DNA of 64,000 nucleotides from Candidatus Sulfobium mesophilum (GTDB lineage Bacteria; Nitrospirota; Thermodesulfovibrionia; Thermodesulfovibrionales; UBA6898): contig OUUY01000001.1 in NCBI GenBank assembly GCA_900302705.1, positions 42,946 to 106,945 on the forward strand, given 5' to 3'. Of the stretch, positions 35,832-44,276 are shown piece after piece. How positions within the stretch are numbered: position 1 is the stretch's first letter; each line of letters opens with the position of its first letter. A model generated the notes under the pieces. The model worked only from the letters and a program-made list of their open reading frames with translations, made no database searches and was not told where the DNA came from. Position numbers and translations under genes: made by a program.

Positions 35832-36737
35832 ATGAATATGGATATAAAAAGGAGCACAGATCAACCGGAACAGTTATCCGGATTCTTGCCGCTACGGGGA
35901 TTCATGCCGTATGTGAAGTTTGCTTTTCTCTCCATGCTCTTTATGATTCTGTATGCTCCCGGGATGATCTCCATGGTCTATTCATGGATTAGAAGCGAGG
36001 AGTATTCGCACGGTTTTCTTATACCGGTGATTTCCGGCTACCTCATCTGGACAAAGCGGGCCGCGATCCGTGCACAGCAGATAGAGACTGACGGGAGAGG
36101 CTTTTTTTTGTTTCTGTCCGGAATCGTCATGCTGATTATCGGGTTTGTTGGATTTGAACCATACATAAGAAACGTATCAATGCTGATTACGCTTGCCGGT
36201 ATCATCTGGCTTTTCTTCGGCAGGAGGCTGTTGATGGCTGTTGCCTTTCCTCTCGGTTATCTTTTATTTATGATCCCTCTTCCTTACATCTTCATGAAAA
36301 GCTTTGCTGTGGGACTTAGATTATTCGACGCCAAAGTGACTCATACAATTCTTTCGTATGCCGGGATCCCGATAGCGCGTGAAGGAACAACTCTTGAACT
36401 GCCCAATATCAGTCTTGTCGTTGCAGACTTTTGTACGGGCGTTCTCTCGATCGTTGCCATATCAGCCATCGCGGTCCTGTATGCGTATCTCACTCAAAAA
36501 AGAATGATGGGGCGCATCATCCTGGTATTACTGGCAATTCCGATTGCCATCACCGGTAACGTGTTCCGTTTGATAACGACTGTGGTTCTCGCATATTTCT
36601 TTGGAGAGAGGGTACTGGGCAGTGCCATACATCAGTTTCATGGCACGATTAACTTCCTGTTTACCATCGCCCTCCTGATCCTTGCGGGAAGAGTCTTATC
36701 CGGAATAGATAATAAGATGAATAAAGCCGTGTCATAA
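35832..36737 (+). CDS. Exosortase (EpsH/XrtA-type transpeptidase)
   Basis: A 301-residue polytopic membrane protein of the exosortase family, proposed to cleave and anchor PEP-CTERM-tagged proteins during exopolysaccharide export. EEYSHGFLIPVISGYLIW near residue 55 is the family's first signature. The proposed catalytic residues are all present: Cys201 in ADFCTGVLS, Arg246 in ITGNVFRLI and His267/His270 in IHQFHGTINF. The start ATG 35832 follows the small membrane gene closely; the frame continues to 35787 but without family sequence. The stop overlaps the epsI start (TAATG). No PEP-CTERM protein occurs in this window, so targets must be elsewhere. Confidence 0.9.
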   Translation: MNMDIKRSTDQPEQLSGFLPLRGFMPYVKFAFLSMLFMILYAPGMISMVYSWIRSEEYSHGFLIPVISGYLIWTKRAAIRAQQIETDGRGFFLFLSGIVMLIIGFVGFEPYIRNVSMLITLAGIIWLFFGRRLLMAVAFPLGYLLFMIPLPYIFMKSFAVGLRLFDAKVTHTILSYAGIPIAREGTTLELPNISLVVADFCTGVLSIVAISAIAVLYAYLTQKRMMGRIILVLLAIPIAITGNVFRLITTVVLAYFFGERVLGSAIHQFHGTINFLFTIALLILAGRVLSGIDNKMNKAVS

Positions 36738-37402
36738 TGAAAAGGAATAACCTCTATTTTCTGGCCGCCTGCGGCATCCTGATTGCGGTGATGCTTTTCA
36801 TACGTGGGCTGGCGGCGTCCAAGGTCCCTCTGGTGCGTCCTCTCGAGGACCTGCCAAGTCAATTTGACCATTATTCGGGACATGAAACTCTTTCCGCAGA
36901 ACGTACGTACGACAGAGGTTCGGCGGATACCTGGATCTTCCGGACGTACACAGGCGGGAATATGGAGAACCCGATTCACGTCTTTGTCGGATACTGGGGG
37001 AGGCAGGATGACGATAAAAGGATCAAGTCGCCCCGGTATGTCAGGGAGGGTTGGGGATATTATTGGACACGGGCGAAGAAAGTGGCACATATGCAGGGGA
37101 ACGAGATTCAGCTCATGGAGTTTCTCAATGAAAAGGGGTCGCAAAAGGAATTGGTATATTATTGTTATTTCGCGGACGGGGTGATCTTTAATAGCGAATA
37201 TGAGCTCAGGTTACGCAATATGTTGAGTGCGCTTCTTAAGCGGCAGACTAATGCTGCTGTTATGCGGGTCGCCGTTCCCGTCACTGGCGACCAACCTCTT
37301 GAAAACGTTGAGCGTCATACGGAGCAGTTTATTGAAAAGTTCATTCCTCTTGTGCACGGCCATCTTCCCGAAGGACGCATTGACGGGAAGACTGCCGGTT
37401 AA
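36737..37402 (+). CDS. epsI: EpsI family protein (exosortase-associated, DUF3485)
   Basis: A 221-residue protein with one N-terminal membrane helix (FLAACGILIAVMLFIRGL) and an extracytoplasmic domain of the EpsI/DUF3485 type. PIHVFVGYWGRQDDDKRIKSPRYVREGWGYYW near residues 77-108 (shown here as its core GYWGRQ and SPRYVREGWG) matches the family's VxxYW.Q....HSP..C.PG.GW block, although the usual Cys is replaced by Tyr-Val. EpsI is encoded next to, or fused to, exosortases. The ATG overlaps the exosortase stop by one base, so translation is coupled. Confidence 0.85.
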   Translation: MKRNNLYFLAACGILIAVMLFIRGLAASKVPLVRPLEDLPSQFDHYSGHETLSAERTYDRGSADTWIFRTYTGGNMENPIHVFVGYWGRQDDDKRIKSPRYVREGWGYYWTRAKKVAHMQGNEIQLMEFLNEKGSQKELVYYCYFADGVIFNSEYELRLRNMLSALLKRQTNAAVMRVAVPVTGDQPLENVERHTEQFIEKFIPLVHGHLPEGRIDGKTAG

Positions 37403-37426
37403 AACTGAATTCGTCTTCAGCCTCGA

Positions 37427-39598
37427 ATGAAGAAAGAGTTCCGGAAATGGGGGATGCTCATCGTAGGTCTTGCGCTGGCCTTGGCCAGCGTTCTATTTCT
37501 AATCGGTGCCGGTGGCAAGAAAATTGAGGTTGTCTCATATGTCCGACGGGATAGAGTAATTCCGCTGGATCGGATACGTATGCGTTCCATGATCATCGTT
37601 GGATTCAGGGTAGTTCCGGCGCTGGTACATCCCGAAGAATTCTCTGTTATGGGGAAGTTATATCTGAACGACAGGGAAATCTCATACGATAGGATCACGG
37701 CCCTTGATGGATCCGCTGGAAATGTCGAATTCAGCATCAGTATGTCTGACGAGGATCTTTCGAGCGGGCGGCCAGTGTTTATCCCCGATGGTAAATACAC
37801 TGCTGAGATCTCGCTGCTCGACAGAGAGAACAGAATCATCACATCAATGAGAAAGACTCTTGCAAGGGATGAGATCGCCCGGACATTTAATGACCCGGAA
37901 GGTGACTTCCAGAATTATCAGTTCGCGAAGGTCGCAAAGCCGTCGGCAGCACGAGATGGCGAATTTCGTCATGGAGCCTCTCCGAATTGCGGAAGCACCG
38001 GCCTTATCTCTGTTTTCCAAAAAGGCGGCATAGAAAAGATTTATGCGCACACAGTCCCTGACGCATCTGACTGCGTCGAGGCAGTGCATATTGATATATC
38101 CCGGAATGAGTATCGTTCATTTACGTTCGGCCTGCGCGCAATTCAGAACCTGGGCATGGTTTTTGCGCATGTAGTTGATCTTCACGGACCAGCAGGTCAT
38201 TTAAAAACCGACGTGCTCACAGTGGGAGCTGTAAGACAGCTCGATGAAATCGCTTCGCTGGATAAAAAAAATAGGGTTGCTCAAGTTGTCCCTGCGCCGC
38301 GAATTATCGAGCAAAAAGCGGTTTCGGTGGCCAAGGATCAGACTCAGGCCTTTTGGCTGACAATAAAAGTCAGGGATGACTCGGCGCCGGGAGACTATAG
38401 CGGCTATTTAGTGATAGAATCCGAAAAAACAACCGTCAAAAAAATCCCGCTTACTGTAAGGGTGTTGCCCTTCCGGCTCGCAGACACAGATATCCAGTAT
38501 GGCATGATGATGGATTATGCCTTCTATGAATTGGACAACAGCGAGTGGAATAAGAAGGACCTGACATTATTGAAAAAAAGTGGTTACAAATTGTACAAAG
38601 ACCTCAGAGAACATGGGATGACCATGATCTATCCTCATTCCCACTTTTATTACAGGACTGACCGCGATGGGAAACCAGTTTTGGATAGTTTAAGGGCCAG
38701 TCTTATAGCATACAGGGAACTGAACTTCCCTGGTCCCTTCTGCTGGTATATCGGCCATCTGATTCAGACCGCAAAGCCAAAGCATCCAGGCAGTATTTTA
38801 AATTATGACGGGGAGATTGCAAAACGGCGACTTCGGCATCTCCTTGTGAAATATGAGCAGATTGCAGACGAAGTCGCCGTCCCGAGGGGAAAGCTGCTAG
38901 TGCAGCTTGTGGACGAGCCAGACCCTGAAGACCGTGAAAGGTTTGCGGCGGGAAAGGAACTGAATAAGGTAGCAAAGGAAATGGGCTTTAAAACCCTGAT
39001 AACGAGGGCATGGCCCGATGTGGATGTCATCTGTACCGACGTCCCGGTCGATGACGGAGAAGCAAAGAAAATGAGAGAGGCAGGGAAGCATTGGTGGGTC
39101 TATCCGAACGCAGCGTTAAAGGGCAAGAATCTTTCATACACTCGTTATGTCTTTGGCTTTGGCGCTTGGCAGCGGGGAGTGAACGGAGTGGTGCCGTGGA
39201 CCTTTCAGGTGAGCCAGGGGTCTAACGGAAACCCATTCACCGTGCTGGACGGGCCGGAGGTGATGGTCGCTTATCCGGATGTCAATGGACCTATTCCCAC
39301 CCCCGCTTGGGAAGTGATCCGCGAGGGAATCAACGATTATAAATATGTATACCTCTTAGAGCAACTCATCGCTTCAGGAAGAAAGGTCGGGAATCCGCGT
39401 GCGGTGACGATCCAGCAGCAGTTGGAGCACTTTAAGGAAGCACTGGGGAAAGGACCAGGGGAAGAGGAAGGTCAATACGAAGACTGGCCTCCGGCGTCGT
39501 TTGACAAGCGGCGGAACCAGATAGTTTCCTGGGCGCTTGAGCTTTGGCAGGAGAGCGGTGGCGCATGGGAGGCAGAACACAGGCCGTGGAAGAGATGA
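37427..39598 (+). CDS. Exported DUF4091-type glycosidase-like protein
   Basis: A 723-residue protein with an N-terminal signal anchor (MLIVGLALALASVLFLIGAG). A beta-sandwich N-terminal half (residues about 40-345) is followed by a TIM-barrel-like domain with FCWYIGHLIQ near residue 435, VQLVDEPDPEDRERF near 490, whose Asp-Glu pair is in the position of acid residues of the family, and the DUF4091 end VIREGINDYKYVYLLEQL near 635. The family is related to glycoside hydrolases. In this locus it would act on the secreted polymer outside the inner membrane, alongside the heparinase-like lyase. Substrate unknown. Confidence 0.72.
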   Translation: MKKEFRKWGMLIVGLALALASVLFLIGAGGKKIEVVSYVRRDRVIPLDRIRMRSMIIVGFRVVPALVHPEEFSVMGKLYLNDREISYDRITALDGSAGNVEFSISMSDEDLSSGRPVFIPDGKYTAEISLLDRENRIITSMRKTLARDEIARTFNDPEGDFQNYQFAKVAKPSAARDGEFRHGASPNCGSTGLISVFQKGGIEKIYAHTVPDASDCVEAVHIDISRNEYRSFTFGLRAIQNLGMVFAHVVDLHGPAGHLKTDVLTVGAVRQLDEIASLDKKNRVAQVVPAPRIIEQKAVSVAKDQTQAFWLTIKVRDDSAPGDYSGYLVIESEKTTVKKIPLTVRVLPFRLADTDIQYGMMMDYAFYELDNSEWNKKDLTLLKKSGYKLYKDLREHGMTMIYPHSHFYYRTDRDGKPVLDSLRASLIAYRELNFPGPFCWYIGHLIQTAKPKHPGSILNYDGEIAKRRLRHLLVKYEQIADEVAVPRGKLLVQLVDEPDPEDRERFAAGKELNKVAKEMGFKTLITRAWPDVDVICTDVPVDDGEAKKMREAGKHWWVYPNAALKGKNLSYTRYVFGFGAWQRGVNGVVPWTFQVSQGSNGNPFTVLDGPEVMVAYPDVNGPIPTPAWEVIREGINDYKYVYLLEQLIASGRKVGNPRAVTIQQQLEHFKEALGKGPGEEEGQYEDWPPASFDKRRNQIVSWALELWQESGGAWEAEHRPWKR

Positions 39599-39673
39599 AA
39601 TTTTTTGTTATGATTATAATTATGGTCAGGCGGAAGGATCCGAGATCGCCGGTGGGCGTTGCTGAGGCACAAA

Positions 39674-41746
39674 ATGATTGAAGTGATCATTTCAGGGGCC
39701 GCTGCGCTTTTTCTTTCATTGCTGGCTGCTGCTTTTTTGTTCCGCCAGCGAACCGTATCCGGCTCAATTTTTTCGCTTGTAATGTTTGTCCTCGCGTGCA
39801 TCGAGGTTCTCGATAGTCTGATTCTTCATACCCCAGCTGGTCCGGAGAGGTTTTTCAATGCGGCTGTTTTTCTTGAGTCTCTTCTGCCTGCTGTGTTTCT
39901 TGCAGTTTCTTTTAGCTACGGGAGGGCCTGGAACTGTAAATCAATTCCTCTGTTCTGGATGATCCTCTTTGGTGGAACAATTATCTTTCCCGCTCTCCTG
40001 TTTCTCTATCCCATCAATGACTTTTTTTATTCCCCTGACCTGCAGAGTGACAGGCTGCTTTTTCTTGGCAACCTCGGATATTGGTTCTACATGGGGATTA
40101 TGGTTTACTGCGTCCTCACCCTGATGAACCTCGAGGCTACATTCGCGTCGGCTAAGGGAGGTGACCGGTGGAAAATCAAGTTTGAGATTATCGGAATGGG
40201 AAGTATTGTCGCTGTTCTTATCTTCTATTACAGCCAGGGACTCCTCTACAGAACGATCAACATGAATCTAATCCCCGTTAGAGCGGGCGTCATTATCATC
40301 TCCTCGGCTCTTTTTGCATATTCGAAGCTCTTTCGCGGCAGCAACGTACGGATATCTGTATCCAGATTCATCATTTACCGTTCGCTTACGCTTGTTATGG
40401 TAGGGTGTTATCTGCTCATCTTGGGTTTGATAGGCGAAGGTATGAGATATCTTGGCGTCAATTTCAGCAGGGATTTGACTATATTTGTTGCCTTTACTTC
40501 TGGTATCGTGATTCTCCTTATCGTCTTATCGGAAAGATTGAGAAGAAGGGTAATGGTCTTCTTCAGCAAGCACTTCTTCCGTCACAAGTACGACTATCGA
40601 GTGGAGTGGCTGAGATTTACCGAGCGGCTTGCCCTTTGCAGGGGTCTTGGCGAGGTCAACGAGGCTATTCTGACGACGTTCCAGGAGACGTTCGGGTTGA
40701 AGGGCGTTTCTCTCTATGTTCTTGACAGACAAGGACAAAAGTTCTATCTTGCGGCGTCCCATAACCTTCCTGGCAAGAAAGTGGAGCTGAGGACGGGTAC
40801 TCCGATGTTATCCTATTTGCTTGAAAAAAGCCGTGTTTTCAGCACGACGGATGACATGGGCGTTTACGCACCAAACCCTGAAGAGATGCGGTTCGTCAGT
40901 GATTCCGGCGCTAGGCAGATCGTTCCCCTCATCGAAAGCAATGCCATAGAAGGGTTTGTTGCTCTCGGAGAGCAGCTGGCACATGATCAATATTCATTCG
41001 AGGATTACGATCTTATGCAGGCATTCGCCCGACAGTCTGTCCTTGCGCTCATGAATGTGAAGCTTTCCGAGGAACTCTCCGAAACACGGGAGATCGCCGC
41101 CGTGGCCCGCATATCCTCATTCGTCGTGCATGACCTGAAAAATCTTGCCTCATCACTTTCGCTTCTTCTCAGTAACGCTAATGAATACATAAACGAGCCG
41201 GAGTTTCAGACAGATATGATAGAGACGGTTCGAAATACAGTCGGGAAGATGGAAGTGCTCATGCAGAAACTGAAGAAGATTCCCGAAAAACCGAAGCTCT
41301 CCTCGGAACTTGCCGATATTGACCTGATTGCCAGAGAAACGCTTGGGGTCATCGGGAGGACGAGGCCGGGAGCGGAGATCTTTTATCAGGGATCTCCGGT
41401 AACTGCCGTGGTCGATGGTGAGGAGTTCGGAAAGGTTATCCTCAACCTTGTCCTGAACGCGCTTGAGGCATCAGCACCAAACGGACAAGTCCGTGTGGAG
41501 ACAGGGAAGAACGGAAAAAATCTCTTCATCAAGGTCAGGGATTTGGGTTCAGGAATGACCGAAGAGTTCATAAAGAATTCTCTCTTTAAGCCTTTCAAAA
41601 CAACCAAACAAAAGGGGCTTGGCATTGGTCTTTACCAGTGCAAGCAGATTATAGAGGCCCATAGCGGCAGAATAGAGGTGGAAAGCAAAGTGGGTGAGGG
41701 CTCGCTATTTACGGTTTATCTTCCGCTTCCGGATAACGCACAGTAA
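39674..41746 (+). CDS. prsK: PrsK-type sensor histidine kinase of PEP-CTERM systems
   Basis: A 690-residue kinase. The N-terminal third has about eight membrane helices (from IEVIISGAAALFLSLLAAAFLF), followed by a GAF domain near residues 310-455. The kinase core has the phospho-acceptor helix SFVVHDLKNLASSLSLL near 482 (H-D-L-K-N variant) and an HATPase domain with NLVLNALEAS (N box), VRDLGSGMTEEF (G1) and TKQKGLGIGLYQC (G2). That layout matches PrsK, the kinase tied to exosortase loci. ATG 39674 has GAGG at 39664-39667. Its usual partner PrsR is a sigma-54 activator, which could be the convergent gene at 42933. Confidence 0.86.
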   Translation: MIEVIISGAAALFLSLLAAAFLFRQRTVSGSIFSLVMFVLACIEVLDSLILHTPAGPERFFNAAVFLESLLPAVFLAVSFSYGRAWNCKSIPLFWMILFGGTIIFPALLFLYPINDFFYSPDLQSDRLLFLGNLGYWFYMGIMVYCVLTLMNLEATFASAKGGDRWKIKFEIIGMGSIVAVLIFYYSQGLLYRTINMNLIPVRAGVIIISSALFAYSKLFRGSNVRISVSRFIIYRSLTLVMVGCYLLILGLIGEGMRYLGVNFSRDLTIFVAFTSGIVILLIVLSERLRRRVMVFFSKHFFRHKYDYRVEWLRFTERLALCRGLGEVNEAILTTFQETFGLKGVSLYVLDRQGQKFYLAASHNLPGKKVELRTGTPMLSYLLEKSRVFSTTDDMGVYAPNPEEMRFVSDSGARQIVPLIESNAIEGFVALGEQLAHDQYSFEDYDLMQAFARQSVLALMNVKLSEELSETREIAAVARISSFVVHDLKNLASSLSLLLSNANEYINEPEFQTDMIETVRNTVGKMEVLMQKLKKIPEKPKLSSELADIDLIARETLGVIGRTRPGAEIFYQGSPVTAVVDGEEFGKVILNLVLNALEASAPNGQVRVETGKNGKNLFIKVRDLGSGMTEEFIKNSLFKPFKTTKQKGLGIGLYQCKQIIEAHSGRIEVESKVGEGSLFTVYLPLPDNAQ

Positions 41747-41792
41747 TGACTGTGGAAAAACTTCTCATTGTACATGAGAACAATGGGCATCA

Positions 41793-41823
41793 GAGACGAG
41801 ACATCTCGCGTACTCTTTTTTTT
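41793..41823 (+). terminator. Weak intrinsic terminator after prsK
   Basis: A short hairpin (CGAG 41797-41800 with CTCG 41805-41808, loop ACAT; flanking GAG/CTC may extend it) is followed by a run of nine T at 41815-41823. It lies between convergent genes, and the T tract overlaps the stop of the minus-strand gene. Confidence 0.42.
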
Positions 41824-42874
41824 ACACTTCCTGTACAATATTTTCCATGGGCAGGCGGAGTGATCGGGCCATTGGAGGGGCACAGTAACCGACCCTGAAA
41901 AGCATGATTATAGTTTCTTTATTTAAAGCGTAAGCAGTCCTTAGTCCTTGCTCCGCATTCCGAATCATACCGATGTGCGACTCGGACAACCCTTCACTGT
42001 CTCCAGCAGAAACCCGCTGCATCAGATAGACCAATCCCGTCATGGGCTGAAAACTTAGCCCCATTTTCGTTGATTCGAGCCAAACCCGCTGTACGATGCG
42101 TCCTCCGTTTAAGAAATCGATTTTTTTATCGCCCGGCATCGTTACTATCCCTATGGCAGAAGCGGAAAGCGCAAGTCGCTTCGCCTTCTCACCAATGATT
42201 CTGGATATGCCGATGCTGTTCAGGGCCCTCGCAATGGGCCAGCGCCCGAGAAGTCTTAATCCGGGGCGTTGAAATGGCGATATCTCAAGCGTCCCGACGT
42301 AAAGGCCATTTCCCGTCCTTTGGGCCTCTTCCTCAGTCCACCGGATGTGATTGAATAAAAAGGAATGGAGCTGGGAGATCTCAAAGACCAGACGATCATT
42401 AAGGCCGATTATCCGCGCAACATCCTTTTTCCCGTCACCTTTCAAAAGCTTTACCCCGCCAAAGCCGAAAAAGCTTGTGGTGTCTTCGAGCGCCGCTTCC
42501 TGGTCGACGGTCAGCGGTTTTGAATTGTAAGGTTTTCTGTTAGTAGTTCTGAGGGGAATATACGGGTAGAGGCTCACATCACTCTTTTCAGATCTTTCGA
42601 AGGAGACCCGTGCGACGAGGTTTGGGTTAGATTCATCAGGAAAGGGTTCAAGGTTCGCGCTGTATCCGAGCGCTGACGATGCGATCATTGCATTTTCCAA
42701 AAATGCTCCGTGGGCGATGAGGGAAGTCCTCTGCCCAAAATTATAGAGGGAGGTGTCTCTCTCCGGAACATTCAGAAGCGTCAGCTGCTGTTCGCGCATT
42801 ATGACCTTCCAGGGCTGACAGTTGTCGCCGGAAGGCGCAAGAAGTGCCGCTTCCAAAATCGTCTGTAGACTCAC
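41822..42874 (-). CDS. Nitroreductase-family FMN protein (Acg-like)
   Basis: A 350-residue protein starting at GTG 42874. The opening LQTILEAALLAPSGDNCQPWKVIM is the FMN-binding signature of nitroreductase-fold proteins (A-P-S-G-x-N-x-Q-P-W). The chain is longer than classical nitroreductases (about 200 residues) and has the divergent, Acg-like organisation, with the second half carrying YLMQRVSAGDSEGLSESHI and the end VGYCAPPMARSLRLPMENI. The enzymatic role is uncertain; several Acg-like proteins bind FMN without known substrate. It is transcribed opposite to prsK, convergently. Confidence 0.72.
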   Translation of the reverse strand: MSLQTILEAALLAPSGDNCQPWKVIMREQQLTLLNVPERDTSLYNFGQRTSLIAHGAFLENAMIASSALGYSANLEPFPDESNPNLVARVSFERSEKSDVSLYPYIPLRTTNRKPYNSKPLTVDQEAALEDTTSFFGFGGVKLLKGDGKKDVARIIGLNDRLVFEISQLHSFLFNHIRWTEEEAQRTGNGLYVGTLEISPFQRPGLRLLGRWPIARALNSIGISRIIGEKAKRLALSASAIGIVTMPGDKKIDFLNGGRIVQRVWLESTKMGLSFQPMTGLVYLMQRVSAGDSEGLSESHIGMIRNAEQGLRTAYALNKETIIMLFRVGYCAPPMARSLRLPMENIVQEV

Positions 42875-42932
42875 AGTTAGATTTTACCAGAAGAAGGGCA
42901 AAAGAGCGGGGCAAAAAAACATGGGGCAGCTG

Positions 42933-44276
42933 TCACAACTCCTTAAGCCTCTTGTAAAAAGCCTTTCTGGAGATTCCAAGGTTACGTGCCGCCAGCGACT
43001 TGTTCCCATTACACATCTGCAGTGCCTCTCTGACAGCGTGAATTTCCAAATCCTTCAGCGTTCTCTTTACAGAAACCGTCTTGGCCTTCTGGCCACCCTT
43101 CCACAATTCTTCGGGGATATCCTTCAGTGTGATCTCTTTCCCCTTGGCGAGGACAATCGCGCGTTCTATGACGTTGCTCAACTGTCTGACGTTCCCGGGC
43201 CAATTGTGTTCAAGCAGAACACTCATCACTTCCTCTGATACGCCCACCGGTTTTTTCTGTTCTCTGGCGCAGAACTCTTTCAAAAACTGATCAACAAGGA
43301 GTGGAATATCATCCTTTCTTTCCCGAAGTGGTGGTACCTCAATCTTTACCACGTTAATCCTGTAAAGGAGGTCCTCTCTGAATTTCACCCCGATCTCCTT
43401 ATTGAGGTCCCGATTCGTGGAAGAGAGAAGTCTGAAGTCGACCTTTATTTTCTTGTTGCTCCCGAGCCGCTCAATCTCGCGCTCCTGAAGCACCCTAAGA
43501 AGCTTAGCCTGCAGTGGCGGATCAATCTCTCCGATCTCATCGAGGAGAATCGTTCCGCCTGCTGCCTCCTCGAACTTGCCTATTCTCCGTGCGACAGCAC
43601 CCGTAAAAGCACCCTTTTCACATCCGAATAGTTCCGACTCTATCAGCTCTTTCGGCATTGCAGCACAGTTTATCGCAATAAAAGGCTTGTCGCGTCTGAT
43701 ACTGCCGAAATGCAGCGCCCTTGCCACAAGCTCTTTTCCGGTTCCGGTTTCGCCACAGATGAGGACGCTGCTGGCCGAATCCTTCACTGCCTCTATGGTC
43801 TTCAAGATCTGCATTATCTGAGGAGTATTACCGACGATGTGGTTGCCGCCATCCATTGTGGAGAGCTTTCTTCTTAGGTACTCTACCTCCCTTCTCAGGC
43901 GTCTCTGCTCCACAGCCCGTGCCAGAACGCTCTTGAACTTCACATAATCAGGCGGTTTAATAAAATAATAAAAGGCACCATGAGTCATAGCAGAAACTGC
44001 AGAATCGACAGTCCCGTATGCGGTAAGAAAGATAACAGGAATGTCGGGGAGTGTTTTTGAAACATATTGAAACAGTTCCAGGCCGTCTTTTTCAGGCATC
44101 TTCATGTCAGTTACAATGGCATCAACCGTTTCTTTGTGCAAGATCTCTATTGCGTAATCCACGTTGTCTGATTTGAGAACATCATAGCCCTCATGCGAAA
44201 GTATGGCCGAAAGAACGGTGAGAGCGTTAGGCTCATCATCGACCATAAGTATTTTCCCCTTATCGGTTTCGTACAT
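42933..44276 (-). CDS. Sigma-54-dependent response regulator (NtrC family, possible PrsR)
   Basis: A 447-residue activator with three domains: a receiver (KILMVDDEPNAL, phospho-Asp in AIVTDMKMPEKDG near residue 53, conserved KPP at 105), the AAA+ domain with Walker A CGETGTGKELVARALH near 170, the sigma-54-contact loop GAFTGA near 226 and DEIGEIDPPLQAKLLRVLQE near 243, and a Fis-type helix-turn-helix (NKSLAARNLGISRKAFYKRL) at the end. ATG 44276 has AGGGG just upstream and overlaps the kinase gene by 17 bases; the frame's earlier start is unlikely. It could be the PrsR-like partner of PrsK, the partner of the adjacent kinase, or both. Confidence 0.85.
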   Translation of the reverse strand: MYETDKGKILMVDDEPNALTVLSAILSHEGYDVLKSDNVDYAIEILHKETVDAIVTDMKMPEKDGLELFQYVSKTLPDIPVIFLTAYGTVDSAVSAMTHGAFYYFIKPPDYVKFKSVLARAVEQRRLRREVEYLRRKLSTMDGGNHIVGNTPQIMQILKTIEAVKDSASSVLICGETGTGKELVARALHFGSIRRDKPFIAINCAAMPKELIESELFGCEKGAFTGAVARRIGKFEEAAGGTILLDEIGEIDPPLQAKLLRVLQEREIERLGSNKKIKVDFRLLSSTNRDLNKEIGVKFREDLLYRINVVKIEVPPLRERKDDIPLLVDQFLKEFCAREQKKPVGVSEEVMSVLLEHNWPGNVRQLSNVIERAIVLAKGKEITLKDIPEELWKGGQKAKTVSVKRTLKDLEIHAVREALQMCNGNKSLAARNLGISRKAFYKRLKEL

